6,824 bases of DNA from Bacteroidales bacterium (GTDB taxonomy: Bacteria > Bacteroidota > Bacteroidia > Bacteroidales > WCHB1-69), in NCBI GenBank assembly GCA_031264975.1, contig JAISDH010000228.1, forward strand, positions 1 through 6,824, read 5' to 3'. The translations under genes and the position numbers were made by a program. The notes under the pieces are model-generated. The model worked only from the letters and a program-made list of their open reading frames with translations. It made no database searches and was not told the origin of the DNA. Below, one piece after another: positions 1-5,455 of this stretch (position 1 is its first letter; every line of letters begins with the position of its first letter).

Positions 1-44
1 TTTATTTATTTGTAAAACATCTACTTATTATCTGTTGCGGAAAA

Positions 45-76
45 TTTTTGAAATTTATGGAAACGAATTTCAAAAA
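45..76. promoter_or_regulatory. 11-bp inverted repeat, candidate operator upstream of Fur-family gene
   Basis: TTTTTGAAATT at 45-55 is mirrored exactly by AATTTCAAAAA at 66-76, with a 10-base spacer. The right arm ends four bases before the -7 promoter element, so the repeat covers the -33 region where a repressor would block RNA polymerase. The gene downstream is a Fur-family regulator, and such regulators often control themselves, so an autoregulatory operator is the natural inference. The sequence does not match the classical GATAATGATAATCATTATC Fur box. It could also be a site for another regulator. Confidence 0.5.
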
Positions 77-87
77 GTGTATCTTTG
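56..87 (+). promoter_or_regulatory. Bacteroidota-type promoter of the fur-nfu-ychF operon
   Basis: TATCTTTG at 80-87 fits the Bacteroidota -7 consensus TAnnTTTG exactly and is followed by CAAG, which puts transcription start near 94-97. The -33 box is weak: TATG at 56-59 is 20 bases upstream and is the closest thing to TTTG at the right spacing. The untranslated leader would be about 75 bases. A weak -33 box inside a palindrome fits a regulated promoter. Confidence 0.6.
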
Positions 88-92
88 CAAGT

Positions 93-107
93 CTTCAATT
101 TTTGAAG
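93..107. promoter_or_regulatory. Second inverted repeat at the predicted transcription start
   Basis: CTTCAA at 93-98 and TTGAAG at 102-107 form a perfect 6-bp inverted repeat around TTT. It lies at the predicted transcription start and shares the TTCAA/TTGAA half-site with the palindrome at 45-76. It may be a second operator site, or simply a small hairpin at the 5' end of the mRNA. Confidence 0.35.
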
Positions 108-169
108 TAAAGAAATAAAATAAAAATAATAATTCTTGTGAATGTATAATATATACTAACATATTATTT

Positions 170-649
170 ATGAACGAACACTTAGATTCCGATTATAATT
201 TTGACGAATATTTTAATCGTTTTCAGCTATATCTGGACCAACATAATTTGCGGAGTACATACGAAAGGAAACTCCTTTTGCATACAATATATAACTTTGA
301 AAACCATTTTACGGTTGGAACCTTGCGCGCATATCTCAAAAGTAAAAAACATTTTTTGAGCAGTAGTACGTTGTATAAGACACTAAAAGTTTTTATAGAT
401 GCAGGATTGATAACTAAACAGCATTTTTCTCCAGAGGGATTTCCTCGATATGAAGTATCGCATTTCCGGACGAGCCATAATCATATCTGCATGAATGATT
501 CTGATACGCTTATCGAATTTTCGGATGATAGAATTGATGAAATTATCAAAAATATAGAAAATGTATATAATGTAACCGTTACTCGGCATTCTTTTGTTAT
601 TTATTGCAATAGTAAAAATAAAGATAAAAACAATAATAAATTAATATAA
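170..649 (+). CDS. Fur-family transcriptional regulator, atypical metal site
   Basis: This 159-residue protein has the Fur/PerR/Zur layout: a winged-helix DNA-binding half (about 15-97) and a dimerisation/metal-binding half (about 98-147). Visible landmarks are H46 (at the position of E. coli Fur His33), the recognition-helix stretch STLYKTL at 66-72, RYE at 93-95, HNH at 103-105, IEFSDDRIDE at 115-124 and VTRHS at 137-141. Aligned to HLICLDC of E. coli Fur, the two CxxC cysteines are Met and Ser. The only cysteines are C107, one position off, and C146. Structural zinc binding by cysteines is therefore unlikely, though the His/Glu regulatory site looks largely present. The tail is rich in Lys and Asn. 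It is the first gene of a tight operon with an Fe-S scaffold. Whether it senses iron, zinc, manganese or peroxide cannot be read from the sequence. ATG at 170 is the first good start; there is no Shine-Dalgarno, as usual in this phylum. Confidence 0.85.
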   Translation: MNEHLDSDYNFDEYFNRFQLYLDQHNLRSTYERKLLLHTIYNFENHFTVGTLRAYLKSKKHFLSSSTLYKTLKVFIDAGLITKQHFSPEGFPRYEVSHFRTSHNHICMNDSDTLIEFSDDRIDEIIKNIENVYNVTVTRHSFVIYCNSKNKDKNNNKLI

Positions 650-663
650 AATCAGTATAATAT

Positions 664-909
664 ATGGAACTTACACTAAAACAAAAAGTAGAACAGGTAA
701 TTAATCAGATTCGTCCCCATTTGCTGGCAGACGGAGGTGATATTCGATTTGTTGAATTAACATCGGATAATGTCGTAAAAGTAGAACTGCAAGGAGCTTG
801 CGGATGTTGCCCGCATAGTAGAATAACTCTCAAAGAAGGCGTGGAAGCCGCTCTGAAAAGAAATATTCCGGAAATAAAATCGGTAGAAGATATTAATTTG
901 AAATTCTAA
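664..909 (+). CDS. NifU C-terminal-type (Nfu) iron-sulfur scaffold protein
   Basis: This 81-residue protein consists of the NifU C-terminal domain alone, the normal size for stand-alone Nfu proteins. Family landmarks are the N-terminal helix with IRPHLLADGGDI (16-27), the strand VKVELQG (38-44) and the metal-binding loop ACGCCPHSRITLK (45-57), which carries the CxxC pair C46 and C49. These proteins dimerise, assemble or carry a [4Fe-4S] cluster between the CxxC pairs, and pass it to apo-enzymes in the cytoplasm. C48 lies inside the CxxC, where Ser is usual (CGSC). The gene starts 14 bases after the Fur-family gene and ends 6 bases before the ATPase gene, so it is almost certainly co-transcribed with both. 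Placement behind a Fur-type regulator fits control by iron or oxidative stress. Confidence 0.9.
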   Translation: MELTLKQKVEQVINQIRPHLLADGGDIRFVELTSDNVVKVELQGACGCCPHSRITLKEGVEAALKRNIPEIKSVEDINLKF

Positions 910-915
910 ACAATC

Positions 916-2010
916 ATGGGTCTGAAATGTGGTATTATAGGTATTACAAATTCAGGGAAAACTACCCTGTTTAATTGTATGTCTAATACGAAAGCAACGG
1001 TTACTAACTTTGCTTTCAGTACGGGAAAATCCAATATGGGCGTCTGCGATATTCCTGATTTACGGCTGACGGAAATAGATAAAATCATTAAGGCAAACCA
1101 ATTGATATATGCTTCTGTCGAAATTGTTGATATTCCGGGGTTGACCAAAGGGGCAAGTACGGGTGAAGGTATCGGTAATTCGTTTTTGGGTGATATACGA
1201 CAATGCGACGCTTTAATTCATGTTTTGCGGTGTTTTGAAGACGCTAATCTGCCGCATATTGACGGAAGTATTAATCCGGTAAGAGATATAGAAACAGTTG
1301 ATTTGGAGTTGCAAATTAAAGATTTGGAACAAATTGAACGCAAAATGCAGAAAGTGGAAAAAGCAGCGCGCGTCGGAGATAAAGATGCGAGGTTTCAATT
1401 GGAAGTACTGAATCAATACAAGGCGCACCTGGAAGATTTTCAAAATATCCGAACACTCAACGTCAATGAAAATGAACAAAAAGTAGTTGCCGATATGATG
1501 TTGCTTACTGCAAAACCAACTATATATATATGTAATGTGGATGAAGATTCGGTTCTGGCTGGAAATAAATATTCTGAAGCGGTAAAGGAATTTTTCAAAG
1601 ATTCTTCTGCCGAAATATTGGTTATCGCTGGGAAACTTGAATCGGAAATTGCCGAATTGGACGCCCAAGACAGAGCTATCTTTCTGGAAGACGTGGGTTT
1701 GAGCGAACCCGGCGTTAATAAACTGTTGCGTTCGGCATATCGAACTTTGAACCTTATTTCTTTTTTTACCGTAGGTGGAAAGGAAAATCGTGCATGGACA
1801 ATTACGCACGGAATGACGGCTCCACAAGCGGCAGGAGTCATTCACAGCGATTTGGAAAGAGGTTTTATTCGCGCGGAAGTAATCAAGTATGAAGATTTGA
1901 TGCAACTCGGTTCGGAACAACGTTGTAAGGAAGCAGGAAAATTGTCCGTTGAAGGGAAAAACTATGTTGTAAATGACGGAGATATACTGCATATCAGGTT
2001 TAATGTTTAA
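916..2010 (+). CDS. ychF: YchF/OLA1-family P-loop ATPase, divergent G1 and switch I
   Basis: This is a 364-residue protein, full length for the family (about 363 residues). YchF proteins bind ribosomes, hydrolyse ATP in preference to GTP, and take part in translation and the oxidative stress response. Motifs seen: P-loop GITNSGKT (9-16), G3 DIPG (72-75), KGASTGEGIGN (78-88), H114 at the position implicated in ATP hydrolysis in E. coli YchF, and NVDE (207-210), the family's altered G4 that favours adenine. A coiled-coil insert spans about 130-180 and the C-terminal TGS domain lies at about 280-364 (RAWTITHGMTAPQAAG, ending in HIRFNV). Relative to E. coli, the P-loop has Thr and Ser for Pro11 and Val13, and switch I reads NFAFSTGKSN instead of NFPFCTIEPN, so Cys35, reported as redox-relevant, is Ser. 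It may be a YchF paralog rather than the housekeeping copy. Third gene of the operon, 6 bases behind the Nfu gene. Confidence 0.9.
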   Translation: MGLKCGIIGITNSGKTTLFNCMSNTKATVTNFAFSTGKSNMGVCDIPDLRLTEIDKIIKANQLIYASVEIVDIPGLTKGASTGEGIGNSFLGDIRQCDALIHVLRCFEDANLPHIDGSINPVRDIETVDLELQIKDLEQIERKMQKVEKAARVGDKDARFQLEVLNQYKAHLEDFQNIRTLNVNENEQKVVADMMLLTAKPTIYICNVDEDSVLAGNKYSEAVKEFFKDSSAEILVIAGKLESEIAELDAQDRAIFLEDVGLSEPGVNKLLRSAYRTLNLISFFTVGGKENRAWTITHGMTAPQAAGVIHSDLERGFIRAEVIKYEDLMQLGSEQRCKEAGKLSVEGKNYVVNDGDILHIRFNV

Positions 2011-2060
2011 TAGATGAATAAAAAAAATATGTATGGGAAGTAAAAAAAATACCACGGAAA

Positions 2061-2092
2061 TTCGTTTGCTATTGATAAAATTATTACCTTTG
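2061..2092 (+). promoter_or_regulatory. Bacteroidota-type promoter of the 814-residue protein gene
   Basis: TACCTTTG at 2085-2092 matches the -7 consensus TAnnTTTG exactly. TTCG at 2061-2064 lies 20 bases upstream and is a near match to the -33 TTTG; an exact TTTG at 2065-2068 is only 16 bases away. Start of transcription would be near 2100, giving a leader of about 42 bases. The 131-base gap after the ATPase gene has no hairpin terminator, so some read-through from the upstream operon is possible. Confidence 0.6.
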
Positions 2093-2141
2093 CTCATATT
2101 TTATTTCATAACCAATTATTCTATCATTTTCTAAAAAAACG

Positions 2142-4586
2142 ATGATGTCAATGAGAAAATATTTTATTCTTATAAGAAAAAGTTTTTACGCGATATTCGC
2201 ATTTTCCTGTTTGGTTTGTAATGCACAGACAACGGAATATGATGACTTTAGTACGGAATCTCTAAAGTCAAACAAACAATATTTATGGAATTTTAATCCC
2301 ATAGATTATGACCCGGCAATTATAGACGCCTGCGTTATTGATGTGATAAATTTAGCGCGAAAACAGTATAATTTTGCCGATTCTCTATTATATAATGAGG
2401 CTTTGGAAAACGCGGCAAAATTGCAATCGGAATTTATGGCTAAAAAAGAAGAAAGAACCCATACCAATGTCGTAAAAGCGCTTCTAACGCCTGAACTTCG
2501 CTCAGTAAGCGCAGGTGGAAGTAAACGCGTAACCGAACTCGTAACCAGAGCGAAGGCTACACAGGGTATTGAAGAATACAGCTATCTGGACATTTCTACG
2601 GAAATTATTTCTTCTTTGCTGAAAAATAAAAAAACGGTCAATACGCTCCTTGATAAACGATATACATTTGTCGGCGTCGGTTGTAATATAGATTTTTACA
2701 ATAAGTATTGCTATGTTTCTATCGTACTCGGGAATGATTTGTCCTTTAATAAATCAGACGTTTCGTATAAGAATACGGTTTATAGCCGAAAATTCTATGG
2801 TTTGAAACCTTATGATGAAAAAGTATGTCGTAAATGTCAGGTACGAAATATTGAATTATTCCAAAGTAATCTGGAAATAAAAGGAACAGACGTTTATTTT
2901 GTTCATCCCAATCTTAAAGCATTGAAACGTATTATCAGCAAGGATAAGGACGGATTGGCTATTGATTTTGTTCAACATTCTCAATTGCCTTGCAACGGAG
3001 CAAACAACTTTAATTATAATTTTTATAACAGAGGTTCCATGCCCAAATACATGACCTTTAAAAAGATGCTCAAGAAAAATGAACTTACAGATAAAAAAGA
3101 AAAAGGGATTCGCGTCTACCTGGGTACGGCTCCAAGTACGGTAGAAGCTCCTTTTGACGTAAATTTGATTATTATAAAAGAGAAATCGGTTTGTCGAACG
3201 ATTGTAAAGACCGACGTCAGGAAACCAACTATCAGTTATGAAGCGAAAACGAGCTTAATTCCTGATTTAAATGGGATTCAAACAACGATTAACTATGTTC
3301 CCGAACCGGAACAAACCGTTTTGGAATTTAAAGTTCCTTTTGAACGTAATAAATCTGTGTATGAAGCCTCCGATATTAAACCGTTTATCGACGCATTAAA
3401 GGAATCTCGTTTTATCGTTGATTCTATTTATATTACTGCTTATACGTCTTTGGAAGGGAATGATAAGGCAAATTTAGAACTTCAGAAAAAACGTTCCGAA
3501 AGTATTGTTTCTGCCATGGAACAACTGCAAAATGTAGCCAATATTCCATACGCAATTCATTTGAATGACGGTTGGGATTTGTTCTTGCAGGATATTGTTT
3601 CTACACAATACAAACACTTGTCAAGCAAATCAAAGGAAGATATTAAGGCAACATTAAATCAAGGAAAAATAAAGAAAGACCTTGAACCCATGCTTGCCAA
3701 ACACCGTTATGCGCATATTCGTATAAATGCGACTTACGACGTTAGTCAACAGTATGAACAGGAATTTATCACCAACAAGTTTAACAGAACGCTGGCTGCC
3801 GGAAATTTGCCTTTGGCATTTGCGATTCAAAAATATATGATGAAAAAAGTGGAAGAAGGCGCTTACCAAAAATCTTTAATTGAGGCGTTGGAAATTCCTA
3901 ATACGGCTCAAATGCTTCCATTTCTGACCAATAAATATTATATGCTTTCATTTTTCGACGGAGGATTATCTTCCGACAATATGGAAAAAGTAATTGCATT
4001 GGCAAAATTGAATGCAAAAAATACTATCTGCGAATTTAATGCTTTGGCTTGTTCTGTTGATGATATTGATATTGCAAATACTTCGCAAATCACTACCTGG
4101 CAAAGTAAAATAGACCGGATTTACAATACTCCTATCGGAAAATCTAACCCTAAAAAAGTGAACGCCGTTAACATTGCGCTTCAATATAAAATATTGGACT
4201 ATATCAACGCCAGCGAAAATCCCGATGAAAAACTGATGGAAACGACATACGAAAAGATTAAAGAAATAGCTCTGCCGACCATTACAGATTGGCAACAGGC
4301 TTATGACGTTGCTTCTACATTTATTGAATACGGTGATTTTGAATTTGCCCGAAAAACAATGGATCCATATATAAACAACCCAGACATAAGCGAAGACTTT
4401 GTATTTACTTACCTGAACTTGTACAGTCTTGACGAATACAATTATATGTCCAAAAAATTTGACATTGCATGTGCTTTGGCAGCAAAGAAAAATAAAACAC
4501 GGTTCTGTAATGAGATTAAAACCTATTCTTATTTAATCCGTGAAAATCTAAATGCCAAAAATACAATATGCAGTGAGTGTCGATAA
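2142..4586 (+). CDS. Exported CAP/SCP-like and OmpA-like multidomain protein
   Basis: This 814-residue protein begins with a signal peptide: basic start, hydrophobic stretch at about 15-25, likely cleavage after CNA at 29 (before QTT), so an envelope or secreted location. A CAP/SCP-like domain follows (about 60-198): VIDVINLARKQ, NEALENAAKLQSEFMA, RTH at 105-107, and LLDKRYTFVGVGCN with YVSIVLG. Residues 199-390 are unassigned and hold a CxxC (229-232). An OmpA-like segment spans about 393-462 (LEFKVPFERNKSVYEASDIKPFIDAL; ITAYTSLEGNDKANLELQKKRSESI), a fold that can bind peptidoglycan. The C-terminal 270 residues are mostly helical, possibly TPR-like, and LNAKNTIC occurs twice (623-630 and 803-810). 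A role in anchoring or shaping the envelope is inference; no enzyme activity is evident. ATGs at codons 1, 2 and 4 could all start it. It has its own promoter and terminator and is likely monocistronic. Confidence 0.85.
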   Translation: MMSMRKYFILIRKSFYAIFAFSCLVCNAQTTEYDDFSTESLKSNKQYLWNFNPIDYDPAIIDACVIDVINLARKQYNFADSLLYNEALENAAKLQSEFMAKKEERTHTNVVKALLTPELRSVSAGGSKRVTELVTRAKATQGIEEYSYLDISTEIISSLLKNKKTVNTLLDKRYTFVGVGCNIDFYNKYCYVSIVLGNDLSFNKSDVSYKNTVYSRKFYGLKPYDEKVCRKCQVRNIELFQSNLEIKGTDVYFVHPNLKALKRIISKDKDGLAIDFVQHSQLPCNGANNFNYNFYNRGSMPKYMTFKKMLKKNELTDKKEKGIRVYLGTAPSTVEAPFDVNLIIIKEKSVCRTIVKTDVRKPTISYEAKTSLIPDLNGIQTTINYVPEPEQTVLEFKVPFERNKSVYEASDIKPFIDALKESRFIVDSIYITAYTSLEGNDKANLELQKKRSESIVSAMEQLQNVANIPYAIHLNDGWDLFLQDIVSTQYKHLSSKSKEDIKATLNQGKIKKDLEPMLAKHRYAHIRINATYDVSQQYEQEFITNKFNRTLAAGNLPLAFAIQKYMMKKVEEGAYQKSLIEALEIPNTAQMLPFLTNKYYMLSFFDGGLSSDNMEKVIALAKLNAKNTICEFNALACSVDDIDIANTSQITTWQSKIDRIYNTPIGKSNPKKVNAVNIALQYKILDYINASENPDEKLMETTYEKIKEIALPTITDWQQAYDVASTFIEYGDFEFARKTMDPYINNPDISEDFVFTYLNLYSLDEYNYMSKKFDIACALAAKKNKTRFCNEIKTYSYLIRENLNAKNTICSECR

Positions 4587-4611
4587 AAATAAAGTATTTC
4601 ATTTTACGTGT

Positions 4612-4645
4612 ATGGGCGGATAATTTTATTCGCCCATCTTTTTTT
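4612..4645 (+). terminator. Intrinsic terminator after the 814-residue protein gene
   Basis: ATGGGCG at 4612-4618 pairs perfectly with CGCCCAT at 4631-4637. The stem can extend inward by one G-T and three A-T pairs to leave a 4-base loop. It is followed by C and seven T residues (4639-4645). It begins 26 bases after the stop codon, as expected for a rho-independent terminator. Confidence 0.9.
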
Positions 4646-4718
4646 ACTACCCTACTCCCCTACTCTTTTCCTCTTTTACTGTCCTCTGCAACTTACGTGA
4701 TTCTTGCTCTGTATCTAC

Positions 4719-5138
4719 ATGTTAGGCGTTCTAACTGCTGTTATAGATGTTCTAACTGCTGTTATAGGCGTTCTAACTGCTGTTATAGGCGTTCTAACTA
4801 CTGTTATAGACGTTCTAACTGCTGTTATAGGCGTTCTAACTGCTGTTATAAGCGTTCTAACTGCTATTATAGACATTCTAACTGCTGTTATAGGCATTCT
4901 AACTGCTGTTATAGGCGTTCTAACTGATGTTATAGGCGTTCTAACTGATGTTATAGATATTCTAACTGCTGTTATAGATGTTCTAACTACTGTTATAGAC
5001 GTTCTAAACATTGTTATAGGCATTCTAACTGTTACTATAGATATTCAAATAGCTGATATAAGCCTTCGAACAACTAATATAAGTCTTCAAACAACTAATA
5101 TAGGTCTTAGAAAGATATATATGTTTGATATCTGGTGA
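4719..5138 (+). CDS. Possible seven-residue-repeat protein encoded by the tandem array
   Basis: An open frame from ATG at 4719 (or TTG at 4704) to TGA at 5136-5138 would encode about 139 residues, mostly VLTAVIG/VLTAVID heptads, ending in ISLRTTNISLQTTNIGL and a short unique tail. In favour of coding: even in the worn units 16-18 the first residue stays Val/Ile/Leu, the sixth stays Ile and the seventh stays Gly/Asp/Ser. Against: other frames are equally open, no promoter motif is visible, a terminator lies just upstream, and in the well-kept units changes are not concentrated at third codon positions. The product would be hydrophobic with regularly spaced Thr and Asp, with no recognisable family or signal peptide. 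Treat it as a hypothesis. Confidence 0.25.
   Translation: MLGVLTAVIDVLTAVIGVLTAVIGVLTTVIDVLTAVIGVLTAVISVLTAIIDILTAVIGILTAVIGVLTDVIGVLTDVIDILTAVIDVLTTVIDVLNIVIGILTVTIDIQIADISLRTTNISLQTTNIGLRKIYMFDIW
4728..5105. repeat. 21-bp tandem repeat array, about 18 units, decaying rightwards
   Basis: Eighteen consecutive 21-bp units run without any indel, and a worn 19th follows at 5106-5126. The commonest unit begins GTTCTAAC, ends GTTATAGGC, and has TGCT between. Units 1-13 (4728-5000) are nearly identical; units 14-15 drift; units 16-18 (5043-5105) keep only part of the pattern, such as the ATA at bases 16-18. A shortened partial copy seems to precede unit 1 (TGTTAGGC at 4720-4727). Within a unit, TAAC (bases 5-8) and GTTA (bases 13-16) are complementary around a 4-base loop. 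In units 1-13 nearly all changes fall in the loop or linker (bases 1, 10, 11, 19-21). Because 21 is a multiple of three, several frames stay open on both strands, so open frames here are weak evidence of coding. The array lies between convergent transcription units, directly after a terminator. Confidence 0.95.
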
Positions 5139-5212
5139 GATAACGGAGGTAACAACAATTATATAAATATATTATCACGATTATTTAGAAACATAGACAT
5201 ATAACGTGTAGG

Positions 5213-5233
5213 TTGCATTCCGTAGGAATGCAA
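5213..5233. repeat. 9-bp perfect hairpin (REP-like)
   Basis: TTGCATTCC at 5213-5221 and GGAATGCAA at 5225-5233 pair perfectly around GTA. No T-run follows on either side, so it does not look like an intrinsic terminator. Its core, ATTCC-loop-GGAAT, is shared with the hairpin at 5267-5284, which suggests a dispersed intergenic repeat family. Confidence 0.75.
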
Positions 5234-5266
5234 ATATTATGTGTCGTTTTGTTTTCTACCGAGAGA

Positions 5267-5284
5267 TATTCCCTAACGGGAATA
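5267..5284. repeat. 7-bp perfect hairpin (REP-like)
   Basis: TATTCCC at 5267-5273 pairs with GGGAATA at 5278-5284 around TAAC. It is followed by AAATAAAT rather than a T-run. It lies 33 bases after the related hairpin and 21 bases before the long palindrome, so the three form a cluster of intergenic hairpins. Confidence 0.7.
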
Positions 5285-5305
5285 AAATAAATCTATAAGA
5301 AGCCA

Positions 5306-5357
5306 GCGTAGTTTGTAGTAGAGACGCGATGCGTCGCGTCTCTACTACAAACTACGC
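5306..5357. repeat. Perfect 24-bp-arm palindrome, 4-base loop
   Basis: The arm at 5306-5329 (starting GCGTAGTTTG, ending GAGACGCGA) is the exact reverse complement of 5334-5357, with TGCG as loop: 52 bases with no mismatch. Weaker pairing of CCA (5303-5305) with TGG (5361-5363) continues outside, with three unpaired bases. The inner half is GC-rich, unlike the AT-rich surroundings. No T-run follows on either strand, so it is not a standard terminator. The type resembles mobile palindromic elements of the REP/REPIN or miniature-transposon kind. Its position about 100 bases past the methyltransferase stop could also let it shield the 3' end of that minus-strand mRNA. Confidence 0.9.
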
Positions 5358-5455
5358 CTTTGGACGAATAAAATTACATCAGGAGTATAATTCGTTACAT
5401 TACTACGAAATCAAGTGTCAAATCATATATCACAATTATTCTGTTGGATATAACG

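Larger units (their letters stand above)
5139..5455. other. Gene-free junction between convergent units, rich in palindromes
   Basis: No convincing gene is seen in these roughly 320 bases. They hold two short hairpins (5213-5233 and 5267-5284) and one long perfect palindrome (5306-5357), with AT-rich sequence between. A GGAGG at 5145-5149 has no start codon at a useful distance. A 94-codon plus-strand frame that starts inside the long palindrome runs antisense to the methyltransferase gene and has no recognisable content. Confidence 0.7.

Noticed and set aside
2011..2060. Terminator for the fur-nfu-ychF operon
   Set aside because: The gap contains A-runs but no stem-loop followed by a T-run on the plus strand.
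1213..2097. Long minus-strand frame of 294 codons opposite the ATPase gene
   Set aside because: It is antisense to a clear full-length YchF gene, and its product is a composition artefact rich in Phe, Ile and Ser.
4577..4927. Plus-strand frame with RSNCCYR repeats through the tandem array
   Set aside because: It starts at GTG inside the end of the previous gene, crosses the terminator, and is open only because the repeat period is a multiple of three.
4715..5023. Minus-strand frame with ITAVRTP repeats
   Set aside because: A shadow of the same array, with no start context and no unique sequence.
4728..5105. CRISPR array
   Set aside because: The repeats are directly contiguous 21-bp units without unique spacers, and no cas genes are nearby.
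5145..5149. Shine-Dalgarno-like GGAGG
   Set aside because: No start codon or frame follows at a suitable distance, and genes in this window do not use Shine-Dalgarno sites.
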